From Cellulophaga sp. Hel_I_12 (lineage in GTDB: Bacteria; Bacteroidota; Bacteroidia; Flavobacteriales; Flavobacteriaceae): a stretch of 64,000 bases of DNA. Below are positions 52,618-61,202 of this stretch, in pieces. The notes below the pieces were generated by a model. It was not told the DNA's origin and did no database searches. It was given only the letters and a program-made list of their open reading frames with translations. Made by a program: the position numbers and the translations under genes. The stretch spans positions 1 to 64,000 of the forward strand of contig NZ_JUHB01000001.1 in the NCBI RefSeq assembly GCF_000799565.1, read 5' to 3'. Positions within the stretch are counted from its first letter, which is position 1; each line of letters begins with the position of its first letter.

Positions 52618-52804
52618 AACGTTTGGGCTATGATTAGTGCGTTGCAGAAATCCGACGGATTTCCAACTACGCACTAAGCAAAAGCAGTTTGTTATGTTTT
52701 ATTTTTTTATCTCAAAGCAAAATCAAACTGATTTTGCGGACATAATAAATATACAGAAAACATAGAATTAAACACCAAAGCCCGCATTAATTATAGCCGT
52801 TGTT
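52618..52804. repeat. attC-like site 55 (family A, 187 bp)
   Basis: Start box GTTGTAAAAC. Confidence 0.93.
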
Positions 52805-52973
52805 GTAAAACGTTTTTTTCTCAATGTTTGCGTTTTACTTTTTACAATTATGTATTCCACAAACTTTGTGAATTCCATCTGCGTAATATTTGCGTTTTGC
52901 TTATAAATTCCGTTTACTCAAAGTTTGTTAATTCCATTTGATAAACGATATATTACTCGATATCTAAATTTTC

Positions 52974-53402
52974 TTATTCAATTTGCCATTCTTGCAAATC
53001 ATTTACTGGACTTGGCAATCTTTCAATCAGGTATTTCAATAAAATTTCAGGCTTAAATTCTGTATTTTTTGTTTCAATTACCCAAGAAAGATAATCTTCT
53101 GGACTACCGTTTAAATATGGTGCTGGTGAAACTGGGTAGAAAACGGTTGGTAACCTTTCGTTAACTGAAATATAATTAACTATACAACCTAACTCTTGGA
53201 TTACATTCCAAACTAAAGGGTGTTTAATGTCAAGTTTAAATTTAACCCACCAAAATCCATTATCTTCCAAATTGAAAGAAATCGGTTTTTTTAGGGACGG
53301 GACTTTTTCAAGATATTCAATTAAAGTTTTAAATCCTTCTTCCTCCAATTTTTTATCGTTTTTTGAATTTCCACGCTTCTTTAAGAAATCAAATATTCCC
53401 AT
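52974..53402 (-). CDS. Unknown cytoplasmic protein, 142 aa
   Basis: Starts MGIFDFLKKRGN, a short amphipathic helix as in many peripheral proteins. Core: FNLEDNGFWWVKFKLDIKHPLVWNVIQELG and YPVSPAPYLNGSPEDYLSWVIETKN. No family assigned. Between its stop and the site are 169 bases (52805-52973) with TTTGCGTTTTGCTT and AATTCCATCTGCGTAA, a degraded relative of the gene-less cassette at 4434. Boxes GTTGTAAAAC and GTTTTACAAC. Confidence 0.8.
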   Translation of the reverse strand: MGIFDFLKKRGNSKNDKKLEEEGFKTLIEYLEKVPSLKKPISFNLEDNGFWWVKFKLDIKHPLVWNVIQELGCIVNYISVNERLPTVFYPVSPAPYLNGSPEDYLSWVIETKNTEFKPEILLKYLIERLPSPVNDLQEWQIE

Positions 53403-53421
53403 TTTTTAGCAAATGTTTTAC

Positions 53422-53611
53422 AACGTTTCTGCTATGCGTAGTGCGGAAGCAAACTTGCGCTTAACTTTCCGTTTAGTACAAAGCCAAAACAGTTTTTTTG
53501 GATTTTAATTCTTTTGTTTTAAAGCTAAATCAAACTGATTTGGCGACTTAGTAAATATACACAAAACTTAGAATTTAACACCAAACCACCGCATGACGTA
53601 TAGGTATTGTT
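53422..53611. repeat. attC-like site 56 (family D2, 190 bp)
   Basis: Outer stem CTATGCGTAGTGCGG with CCGCATGACGTATAG; inner hairpin GCTAAATC/GATTTGGC with one mismatch. Nearly the same as site 63. Start box GTTACCACAC. Confidence 0.92.
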
Positions 53612-54269
53612 ACCACACGTTTTTTTTGGTTTTTGTTGCCAATTGTTATTTCCGGTATTACTTTTCCATAAAGTTTTTAAAATCCAACTGCAATACTAGC
53701 TTTAGAGTACGTTTAAAGCCAACAATACAGGATTGAGTTTTTTGTCCGACTGCGTAAGAGTTGTATTTCGATTAGATGCGATTAAGGACGTCTTTTTGTA
53801 TGCGGCTAATTTTTTTTACAAGCCTTTCAAATTGGCGCCTAAAAATTCCCAAAAGCGCCGTTCAAATTAAGAGGTAAGAAGTAACTTGTTCAATACGTGA
53901 TCAAACGCTTCTCGCTTGCACGCCTCTTACAAGTTACTCCTTTCCAAAGTATTATGAAAATATATTTGTTGTAGGACATTGATTTTCAGCTAACTGACCG
54001 CTTGTTAATCATGTTTTGAGCATATTCATTTTTTTCTTGATAAAAAAACGAACCAAAAAAATCAAGGCTTGTCCCTTCGGATATATTTCACATCCTCAAC
54101 GCTAAATCAAATGAACTCGCTATCGCTCAAACAGCATTTGATTTTTAACGCTTTCTGCGGTGGAAATATTAATCCTGCCAGGGAACTAGGCCGTAAAAAG
54201 CCAGAATTAAAGATAAGAACACTTAAGATGATTTAGTGCAGAGTGAACCGCTTAGACGCAATGTGTGGT
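53612..54269. other. Large gene-less cassette, copy 1 (about 660 bp)
   Basis: Bounded by GTTACCACAC and GTGTGGTAAC but without a believable gene on either strand. It contains an inverted segment (AGGTAAGAAGTAACTTG with CAAGTTACTCC, about 53880-53940), a hairpin ATCAAATG...CATTTGAT near 54110-54150 and TTTCTTGATAAAAAAACG, a motif common between flavobacterial genes. It may be a captured intergenic region or encode an RNA. Copy 2 is at 58537. Confidence 0.78.
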
Positions 54270-54456
54270 AACGCTCGGGCTATGATTAGTGCGGTGCAGA
54301 AATCCGACGGATTTCCAACTACGCACTAAGCAAAAGCAGTTTTTTTTGTTTTAATTTTTTACCCCAAAGCAAAATCAAACTGATTTTGCGGACTTTATAA
54401 ATATACACAAAGCACAGAATTAAACACCAAGGCCCGCATTAATTATAGCCGTTGTT
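54270..54456. repeat. attC-like site 57 (family A, 187 bp)
   Basis: Start box GTTAGCAAAA; precedes copy 4 of the gene-less cassette. Confidence 0.93.
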
Positions 54457-54695
54457 AGCAAAAGTATATTTTTTCTGCGTTCAGATTCACTGCTCATTTT
54501 TTCCGTTCAGTTTTTCAATTCCGACTGCGTAAAGTTTGCGTTTTGCTTTTCAATTCCAATTACACAAAGTTTGTAAATTCTGTCTGCGTAATCTTTTCGT
54601 TTTGCTTTTTTAATTCCGTCTTTTTTCTCCTTAAAAGACTCCGTTTAGCCAGCTCGATTTAAGTTCAGTTTTTGCTGTCTTTGGATATTTTTGCT
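54457..54695. other. Gene-less cassette, copy 4 (about 240 bp)
   Basis: Same type as at 4434, with one 65-bp unit; its substitutions place it with copies 1 and 3. Confidence 0.8.
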
Positions 54696-54820
54696 AACGT
54701 TTGGTGTATGGTTGGTTGCGTGTGCAGCAACTAATTTAGTAAACAAATACTTGCCATAGAAAATTCCGAAGGAATTTTTCGGATAAGCACTTGCCAAAGC
54801 AATTAATTATACACGTTGTT
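54696..54820. repeat. attC-like site 58 (family F2 short, 125 bp)
   Basis: Outer stem GTGTATGGTTGGTTGC with GCAATTAATTATACAC, four G.T pairs. Hairpin AAAATTCC/GGAATTTT. Start box GTTGGCAAA. Confidence 0.9.
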
Positions 54821-54833
54821 GGCAAATCGTTTT

Positions 54834-55136
54834 TTATTCCTCTTCTTCAACCAAAGGATAACTGAAGATAGTTATTACTTCATTATCAATTTCAGCTTGG
54901 TCAAAATATTTCGAATGCGAATCGTCGGTATCGTTTTCATAAAACTCCCGAGTGATAAATTCCAAATTATCTAATGAAGTTATTATCCAACCAGATTCAT
55001 CAATCATTTTTTCCGCTATAATTTTTGCGCTTTCAATGTCCGAATAATTTATCCAGCAATTTATATAAGCTCCAGCATCGTCAGTTGGTCTTAAAGGCTC
55101 ATTTTTTGGTTTCGCAGTATATTGAATATAAATCAT
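54834..55136 (-). CDS. Unknown small protein, 100 aa
   Basis: Second gene of a two-gene cassette, 23 bp after the gene at 55160. Soluble, acidic: MIYIQYTAKPKNEPL, AGAYINCWINYSDIESAKIIAEKMIDESGWIITSL, acidic tail PLVEEEE. Compact alpha/beta, no named family known to me. Confidence 0.78.
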   Translation of the reverse strand: MIYIQYTAKPKNEPLRPTDDAGAYINCWINYSDIESAKIIAEKMIDESGWIITSLDNLEFITREFYENDTDDSHSKYFDQAEIDNEVITIFSYPLVEEEE

Positions 55137-55159
55137 TGTTTTAAAAATCAGTTTATGAT

Positions 55160-55534
55160 TTACTTCATTTTTATTTCAACTGTGATTTCTTTAATTCCAT
55201 CTTCAGGTGGTCCAAATCTTAATTTGGCTTTTGCTCCATTCAAAAAATCAGTTTTTTCCAAAGTTGATTTAATTCCATTAAATAATGTTTCGGCATTCGG
55301 TCCGTACATATAAAGAAATCCATCACTATAATCCGTTGCGATTTCGTGGCCGTCATAATCTCCCAAATTATTTTTCTCAATAATATTTTTGAGCTTGTCT
55401 CTTAATTCGTAAATCTTTTCCATTCCTTCAATTCCATAATTGAAATGTATAATAACAGCGTGTTCGATTTCCTGTTCAGTCGATTTAGGAATTGAAACTT
55501 TTTTACTTCTAAAAATTTTGTCTAAAAATCCCAT
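55160..55534 (-). CDS. Unknown small protein, 124 aa
   Basis: First gene of the cassette. Starts MGFLDKIFRSKK (amphipathic and basic), then KSTEQEIEHAVIIHFNYGIEGMEKIYELRDKL and YSDGFLYMYGPNAETLFNGI, a beta-alpha-beta plan. No family I can name. The frame is open upstream into the site, but the ATG at 55534 is the first inside the cassette. Boxes GTTGGCAAA and TTTGCCAAC. Confidence 0.8.
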   Translation of the reverse strand: MGFLDKIFRSKKVSIPKSTEQEIEHAVIIHFNYGIEGMEKIYELRDKLKNIIEKNNLGDYDGHEIATDYSDGFLYMYGPNAETLFNGIKSTLEKTDFLNGAKAKLRFGPPEDGIKEITVEIKMK

Positions 55535-55557
55535 TATTGTTATTTCTAATGTTTGCC

Positions 55558-55680
55558 AACGTGATTGTATAAGATTAGTGGCGTGTTTAAGCACCTAATT
55601 TAGCAAATAAACACCAGATAGAAAATCCGCTAGGATTTACGTAGGTAGGCGAGGTCTAGCCATTAATTTTATACGGTGTT
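55558..55680. repeat. attC-like site 59 (family F short, 123 bp)
   Basis: Start box GTTGCCAGTA. Confidence 0.92.
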
Positions 55681-55707
55681 GCCAGTAGTTTTTATACATT
55701 CAGGCTT

Positions 55708-56130
55708 TTATTCTGTTATTTTTATTTCAGAGTTTAATTTTATTAAGTCCGAAATCAGTTCGTCATTATTTTCAGGCGCGATATAAATTTCATCATACTT
55801 ATTGAACTTTATAATAAGTCCATTTCTCGCCAATGCTGGTTTAATTCCGCTCCACATTGTTTTTCCTTTCAGAATTTCTTTTATGTTCGGAATTTCAATT
55901 TTCCCTCTTAAAAATCCAGAACGATAAATCAGTTCGTTCTTTTCAATTTTGTAAAAAGTGTCAAAATAAATCCAAAATAGTAATATCAATGGACTCAATA
56001 ATGGTAATAAAATAAAAGGTTTTTCCGTAAAAGTATTTTTGTCAAGAAAGAAAACAACTATCGGTAAAATCATAGAACCAATTAATAAATAATTGAAAAG
56101 TCCTTTTCTATTTGCTTTATAAATTTTCAT
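55708..56130 (-). CDS. Unknown two-helix membrane protein, PH-like, 140 aa
   Basis: Helices LFNYLLIGSMILPIVVFFL and FILLPLLSPLILLFWIYF, then a beta-rich domain (FYKIEKNELIYRSGFLRGKIEIPNI...KYDEIYIAPEN) typical of bacterial PH-like (DUF304-type) membrane proteins. Boxes GTTGCCAGTA and TACTGGCAAC. Confidence 0.83.
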   Translation of the reverse strand: MKIYKANRKGLFNYLLIGSMILPIVVFFLDKNTFTEKPFILLPLLSPLILLFWIYFDTFYKIEKNELIYRSGFLRGKIEIPNIKEILKGKTMWSGIKPALARNGLIIKFNKYDEIYIAPENNDELISDLIKLNSEIKITE

Positions 56131-56158
56131 TCTATTCTGTTTTTCTCAAATTACTGGC

Positions 56159-56350
56159 AACGTTGCAGCTATGAGTAGTGCGGAGGGAAGGAATCATTTT
56201 TGTTTCCGTCTACGCGCGCAGCCAAAGCATTTTGTTTGCGTTTTATTTTTTAATGTTTTAAATGCCAAATCAAACTGATTTGGCGACCTTATAAATATAA
56301 ACAAACCATTGAATTAAACACCGAACTCCGCATTACTTATAGGTATTGTT
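56159..56350. repeat. attC-like site 60 (family B, GCC subtype, 192 bp)
   Basis: The next gene takes its stop from this site. Start box GTTGGCAGTA. Confidence 0.93.
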
Positions 56351-56857
56351 GGCAGTAGTTTTAATTTTATTCATAAATCTCGTTTTTCTAATTTTCTTTT
56401 TTCCTCGCAATATGACTGAAAGATCTTGCAAATTGGCAGTCCCATTAACAATAATAATTGACTCTTTGGATTTCAGCATTAATTCCAAATAGGTAAAGTC
56501 AGTAAATGGAGGGCCATATCCATATGACTGGAAAACTTTTACATGGCCTATATCTGATTTCAATATTTCCTTTTTAATAGTTCCATTTTCAATTATTAGC
56601 TTAGGTGTTTCTTTTTCCAATTTTACAATCTTATTGGCTTCCATTTTGGAATATTCATTACGGTAATTAACCACCCTTATGATAGTCCAAAACACAAACC
56701 CCATTGGAAGTATTATCAAAATCAATTTCCAACTTTCTTCAATATTATTAGAAAGCCCCTTTATTATGATATAGATTAGGCATACGCCAATAAGCAATCC
56801 ACTTAAAATATAGAACCAAGTATCCGAGTGATGTTTGTATTTATATGTTTCGGTCAT
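56333..56857 (-). CDS. Unknown two-helix membrane protein, stop inside the site
   Basis: 174 residues. Helices WFYILSGLLIGVCLIYIII and LILIILPMGFVFWTIIRVV, then a cytoplasmic domain (VKLEKETPKLIIENGTIKKEIL; SIIIVNGTANLQDL). The last six residues and the stop (NNTYK then TAA) are read from site 60, as in the acetyltransferase at 8692. Boxes GTTGGCAGTA and TACTGCCAAC. Confidence 0.82.
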   Translation of the reverse strand: MTETYKYKHHSDTWFYILSGLLIGVCLIYIIIKGLSNNIEESWKLILIILPMGFVFWTIIRVVNYRNEYSKMEANKIVKLEKETPKLIIENGTIKKEILKSDIGHVKVFQSYGYGPPFTDFTYLELMLKSKESIIIVNGTANLQDLSVILRGKKKIRKTRFMNKIKTTANNTYK

Positions 56858-56871
56858 TATTAATTACTGCC

Positions 56872-57059
56872 AACGGTTCGGCTAAGCGTAGTGCGGAGGC
56901 AAGGAAACCTTTCGTTTCCGTCTGAGCACGAAGCTAAAGCTTATTGTTTTGATTTATTTTTTCTTGTCTAAAGCTAAATCCATAAGATTTAGCGACACCA
57001 TAAATATACACAGACCTTTTGATTTAGCCCTAAAGTCCGCATTACGTTTAGGCATTGTT
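56872..57059. repeat. attC-like site 61 (family D, 188 bp)
   Basis: Same as site 45. Start box GTTGTAATCA. Confidence 0.94.
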
Positions 57060-57176
57060 GTAATCAGTAGCGACACGCATGAGTAAGAACGAACGATTGT
57101 GTTTCCTTATTTTTTCCGCCCGAGTGAAGTCCATCTGCGCAACAGTTGCGTCTGATTGAAGTCCGTTCGCAATTAT

Positions 57177-57641
57177 TTATTTTTTAATCATTTGTGGAAT
57201 AAATTCGTCTTCTTGCCCAAATCTATATTCAATATTTTTTTCTCGAAAGAAAGTTAATATTTCTATTAGTTCAGTTTTATTAACTTGACTTTCTAAAGTA
57301 ACATAAATCCAGTCCATTTCGTCAGCTTTGTTTTCCTGATTTGGGAGACTTGCAATGATTTCGGTTTTACAAGATTCAGAGGAATGGAATTTTAAGTCTT
57401 TCATCATTAGTCCGTCTTCTGAAAATAGAATGAAGTTGTTTATCATTCTTTCAGGTTTATAAACTGTTTTAAGAGTATCATTCTTAATTGACTGAATCCA
57501 AACATTAAACTTTTTTTGAAAAACTTGAAGTTCCGTGTTAGACGCTGCATCAGCTTGAACTTCGAAATTATTGTCATTTTGTCCAGACATTAGAAGAGGA
57601 ATTTGAAAAAGAATAATAATAAATAAGAGTTTTCTTTTCAT
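57177..57641 (-). CDS. Unknown secreted protein, 154 aa (copy 2)
   Basis: Copy of 41654-42118, with the same signal peptide and no difference seen. Site, gene-free stretch and gene (41349-42138 and 56872-57661) match end to end, about 790 bp; the match stops at GATTACAAC. Confidence 0.85.
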   Translation of the reverse strand: MKRKLLFIIILFQIPLLMSGQNDNNFEVQADAASNTELQVFQKKFNVWIQSIKNDTLKTVYKPERMINNFILFSEDGLMMKDLKFHSSESCKTEIIASLPNQENKADEMDWIYVTLESQVNKTELIEILTFFREKNIEYRFGQEDEFIPQMIKK

Positions 57642-57658
57642 TTGGAGCTATTGATTAC

Positions 57659-57781
57659 AACGGCCCTGGCTATGGCAAGTGCGGGAATTTGAAACCGAAT
57701 CTTTGTCCGCCAGACCGAATGTTATTAGTTGCAATATCTTTATTTTTAAGCAGTCAGCCCGCATTTGCTATAGCCGATGTT
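57659..57781. repeat. attC-like site 62 (short, unique type, 123 bp)
   Basis: Outer stem GGCTATGGCAAGTGCGGG with CCCGCATTTGCTATAGCC, both G.T pairs present. Inner sequence unlike other families. Start box GTTGTAGCCA. Confidence 0.9.
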
Positions 57782-57794
57782 GTAGCCAGTGCTT

Positions 57795-58316
57795 TTATTT
57801 TTCTTTTTTTAATTTATAAAGCGTATTCCAATTCAGTCCGCCATTGTCGTGATTCTCCCAAAATGTTCTTAAATCTTCAACCGTCTTAAAATTCTCTTTT
57901 TCTGGTCCGAATTGATAGTCAGTTAGGAAGTAGATTTTATTGTCAGGAGAGTTGTCAATAGCAATCTCCAAAATTCGGTTTATGTCATTTTTGTACTCTT
58001 GTCTGAATTGGAATTTGAAGTCTTGATTTGCGTAACTATTGTCTTGGTTACTTTTTAGTCCTTTTCGTTTTTTGTCAAAGTCAGGATCTTCAAATTCCCA
58101 GTCAATTATTTGTCCAGCAAAGTATCCACTATCCTTATCGGTTTTAAATTCAGGGTTGCCGATATGAATGATTGTTCCTTTTTGCTTTAGAAGAAAGTCA
58201 TAGAATAGTCCTCTGTGACTCTCAAGTTTCTTTTCCTCAATAATGGCAACATCAAAGTCATCTTGATTTAGGTCAAATCCAGTCGAGTTAATTGATGCTA
58301 TTTCTATTGTCGGCAT
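57795..58316 (-). CDS. Unknown cytoplasmic protein, 173 aa
   Basis: Soluble alpha/beta protein. MPTIEIASINSTGFDLNQ and FDVAIIEEKKLESHRGLFYDFL suggest a first beta-alpha unit, GTIIHIGNPEFKTDKDSGYFAGQIIDWEFED a second; the end is LRTFWENHDNGGLNWNTLYKL. It may be an orphan immunity-like protein, but no family is clear. Boxes GTTGTAGCCA and TGGCTACAAC. Confidence 0.8.
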   Translation of the reverse strand: MPTIEIASINSTGFDLNQDDFDVAIIEEKKLESHRGLFYDFLLKQKGTIIHIGNPEFKTDKDSGYFAGQIIDWEFEDPDFDKKRKGLKSNQDNSYANQDFKFQFRQEYKNDINRILEIAIDNSPDNKIYFLTDYQFGPEKENFKTVEDLRTFWENHDNGGLNWNTLYKLKKEK

Positions 58317-58346
58317 TTTCTTGGTTGTCTTTTTTGCATTGGCTAC

Positions 58347-58536
58347 AACGTTTCAGCTATGCGTAGTGCGGAAGCAAACTTGCGCTTAACTTTCCGTTTA
58401 GTACAAAGCCAAAACAGTTTTTTTGGATTTTAATTTTTTTGTTTTAAAGCTAAATCAAACTGATTTGGCGACTTAGTAAATATACACAAAACTTAGAATT
58501 TAACACCAAACCACCGCATGACGTATAGGTATTGTT
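58347..58536. repeat. attC-like site 63 (family D2, 190 bp)
   Basis: Nearly the same as site 56. Start box GTTACCACAC. Confidence 0.92.
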
Positions 58537-59192
58537 ACCACACGTTTTTTTTGGTTTTTGTTGCCAATTGTTATTCCAGTATTACTTTTCCATAAAGTTT
58601 TTAAAATCCAACTGCAATACTAGCTTTAGAGTACGTTTAAATCCAACAATACAGGATTGAGTTTTTTGTCCGACTGCGTAAGAGTTGTATTTCGATTAGA
58701 TGTGATTAAGGACGTCTTTTTTATGCGGCTAATTTTTTTTACAAGCCTTTCAAATTGGCGCTTAAAAATTCCCAAAAGCGCCGTTCAAATTAAGAGGTAA
58801 GAAGTAACTTGTTCAATTCGTGATCAAACGCTTCTCGCTTGCACGCCTCTTACAAGTTACTCCTTTCCAAGGTATTATGAAAATATATTTGTTGTAGGAC
58901 ATTGATTTTCAGCTAACTGACCGCTTGTTAATCATGTTTTGAGCATGTTCATTTTTTTCTTGATAAAAAAACGAACCAAAAAAATCAAGGCTTGTCCCTT
59001 CGGATATATTTCACATCCTCAACGCTAAATCAAATGAACTCGCTATCGCTCAAACAGCATTTGATTTTTAACGCTTTCTGCGGTGGAAATATTAATCCTG
59101 CCAGGGAACTAGGCCATAAAAAGCCAGAATTGAAGATAAGAACACTTAAGATGATTTAGTGCAGAGTAAACCGCTTAGACGCAATGTGTGGT
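58537..59192. other. Large gene-less cassette, copy 2 (about 655 bp)
   Basis: Same as 53612-54269 with scattered substitutions and small indels (for example TATTCCAG for TATTTCCGG). The inverted segment and hairpin are kept. No gene. Confidence 0.78.
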
Positions 59193-59380
59193 AACGCTCG
59201 GGCTATGATTAGTGCGGTGCAGAAATCCGACGGATTTCCAACTAAGCACTAAGCAAAAGCAGTTTTTTTTGTTTTAAATTTTTTATCTCAAAGCAAAATC
59301 AAACTGATTTTGCGGTCATTATAAATATACACAAAGCACTGAATTAATCACCAAAGTCCGCATTAATTATAGCCGTTGTT
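59193..59380. repeat. attC-like site 64 (family A, 188 bp)
   Basis: Start box GTTAGCAAAA; precedes copy 5 of the gene-less cassette. Confidence 0.93.
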
Positions 59381-59619
59381 AGCAAAAGTATATTTTTACT
59401 GCGCTCAGATTCCCTGCTCAGTTTTTCCGTTCAGTTTTTCAATTCCGACTGCGTAAAGTTTGCGTTTTGATTTTCAATTCAAATTACACAAAGTTTGTAA
59501 ATTCTGTCTGCGTAATCTTTGCGTTTTGCTTTTTTAATTCCGTCTTTTTTCTCCTAAAAAAACTCTGTTTAGCCAGCTTGATTTAAGTTCAGTTTTTGCT
59601 GTCTTCGGATATTTTTGCT
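59381..59619. other. Gene-less cassette, copy 5 (about 240 bp)
   Basis: Same type as at 4434; one 65-bp unit, with the sub-lineage changes of copy 2 (TTCCCTGCTC, TTCGGATATT). Like copy 4, it stands immediately to the right of the large gene-less cassette. Confidence 0.8.
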
Positions 59620-59743
59620 AACGTTTAAGTATATGAAAAGTTGCGTGCAAAAAAGCGCAAATTTTTCGGTTTAGTATTGACCATAAAAATACAATAAGAC
59701 CAATGAATTAAGCACTTACCAGCAATTTTTTATATACATTGTT
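59620..59743. repeat. attC-like site 65 (family H short, 124 bp)
   Basis: Outer stem GTATATGAAAAGTTGC with GCAATTTTTTATATAC. Opens the restriction-modification cassette, start box GTTAGCCAC. Confidence 0.92.
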
Positions 59744-59799
59744 AGCCACTAGCTTTATTCCGTTCTGTATTTCAGTTCCAATATTTTCTTGTCGGTTCG

Positions 59800-59885
59800 G
59801 ATTGAGCGTTGGCAAGACATACTCTTTTGCAATTTTGGGTGGTGTGTTGGCTTGAGCGAATTGCAAATGTGTATGGCTTTAAGCG
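59800..59885. repeat. GCGTTGG/TTGCAAATGTG element, copy B
   Basis: GAGCGTTGGCAAGACATAC, TTTTGCAA, TTGGCTTGAGCGAATTG, CAAATGTGTATGGC, then AAGCGTTGGC. Aligns with copy A at 18720-18837. The GCAAGACATAC..TTTTGCAA and TTGCAAATGTGTATGGC arms can pair. Confidence 0.75.
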
Positions 59886-59891
59886 TTGGCT

Positions 59892-61202
59892 TTATTTGTT
59901 CGTAATATCAATTATTTCGTTTGTCTTATACAAATTCGGCAGAAACTGTGATTTAATTCGGAATTGGCTACGTTTCTTGATTTTCGGTTTTGTAGAGATA
60001 TTTTCCATTTTAATTCCTGGGTCATAATAAATATTCCCTTTTGCCATTTCTCCTAAAAACAGTTGAAAATCAGTTCCAGTTCCCAAAATTATGTTGTTTC
60101 CATATTTATATTTTCTGTCGCCAGTCGTTTCGGAAAGTGATGGAACATAACAAGCTTTATTATGCTTTCTGTTCCAATGTAGTAGCATTGAGGCAAAACT
60201 CCACGAAGCAGCTTCGTTGTCATTTTTATCAATTAAAGCAATTCTGCCATTTGTATTCCTAATTTTTCCGCTTTGTTGGTCAAATCCGACCAGTTGCATT
60301 TCCAAGTCAGTTAAATGATGTCTCACTCCAGTTTTATGAACTCCACCAAAATTCATTCGGTCTTTTCTGCCCATTTTGTCAGCATAACCATAATTTTTGA
60401 TAAAATATTCGGTTCCTTGAGTTCTGTAGATTCCGTCTGTTGGTTCTGGTGTCATTAAAGTTATGACAGAAGATTTTATATTTTCAAATTTCTTAACGCC
60501 AAATTGTTTAACTTCCCAACCCATAAAATCAGGTTCAGAGTAGCCATTTGGTGTGATTCCCAATTCCGCTTCTAAAGTATAACCACCACAATTTGGTGAC
60601 CTGCAAGGTAAAATGTTTCCGATAGAATCAAGTCGTTTGGATGTTATCCAACCAAGTTGATAGATACGAAGTAGCTCATTTAATAATACTTCTCGATTGT
60701 TTGCGGATTGTGGCAATTCAATAACTGCAAAAACTCCGTGTTCAGAAACGGTTGGCTCACTTTTAAATTCCTTGGCAATTTCCGAGTCTGGTCCGGCAAC
60801 ATATCCTAAAACTGTTCCAGTTTTTGTTACTGCAAAGAACAAAAGTCTGTCAGCAAGTCTTTGTGTCATTAATTCAGATGGTGGTTTTTGACAACCAGAA
60901 AGAAAACCTGAAAATCTAACTTCAGGATATTTTGGATAAAGAATTAATTGGGCTTTTGGTGCAGGAATAATATTGCCATCATCGTTTAGCCAACTGAAAT
61001 TTATTTTTGCTTTAAATCGTTCCTTGTTCCAATCGCCAGCTTCCTCTGTTGTGATTTCGGAAAGCGGTAAAATGTTTAAGATTTCAAAGTTACCACCGAA
61101 ATAAACTTGATTTTTGGAATTGTCGTTTGGCGCAAGTGTTTTTACGTAGATTTTTTTACAGCCATTATTGGTAAACAGCGACTTTAGATTTTTTAGATTC
61201 AT
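59892..61202 (-). CDS. Type II restriction endonuclease, MvaI/BcnI family
   Basis: 436 residues. The C-terminal half holds the MvaI/BcnI catalytic core: GYTLEAELGITPNGYSEPD then FMGWEVKQFGVKKF, with D, E and K of the D-(X)n-E-x-K site (EVK). These enzymes cut as monomers at CCWGG (MvaI) or CCSGG (BcnI); here CCWGG is likelier given the Dcm-like partner, by inference. The N-terminal half is a mostly beta region seen in longer family members. Its ATG overlaps the methyltransferase gene by 38 bp, so expression is coupled and the protecting enzyme is made first. Confidence 0.88.
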   Translation of the reverse strand: MNLKNLKSLFTNNGCKKIYVKTLAPNDNSKNQVYFGGNFEILNILPLSEITTEEAGDWNKERFKAKINFSWLNDDGNIIPAPKAQLILYPKYPEVRFSGFLSGCQKPPSELMTQRLADRLLFFAVTKTGTVLGYVAGPDSEIAKEFKSEPTVSEHGVFAVIELPQSANNREVLLNELLRIYQLGWITSKRLDSIGNILPCRSPNCGGYTLEAELGITPNGYSEPDFMGWEVKQFGVKKFENIKSSVITLMTPEPTDGIYRTQGTEYFIKNYGYADKMGRKDRMNFGGVHKTGVRHHLTDLEMQLVGFDQQSGKIRNTNGRIALIDKNDNEAASWSFASMLLHWNRKHNKACYVPSLSETTGDRKYKYGNNIILGTGTDFQLFLGEMAKGNIYYDPGIKMENISTKPKIKKRSQFRIKSQFLPNLYKTNEIIDITNK

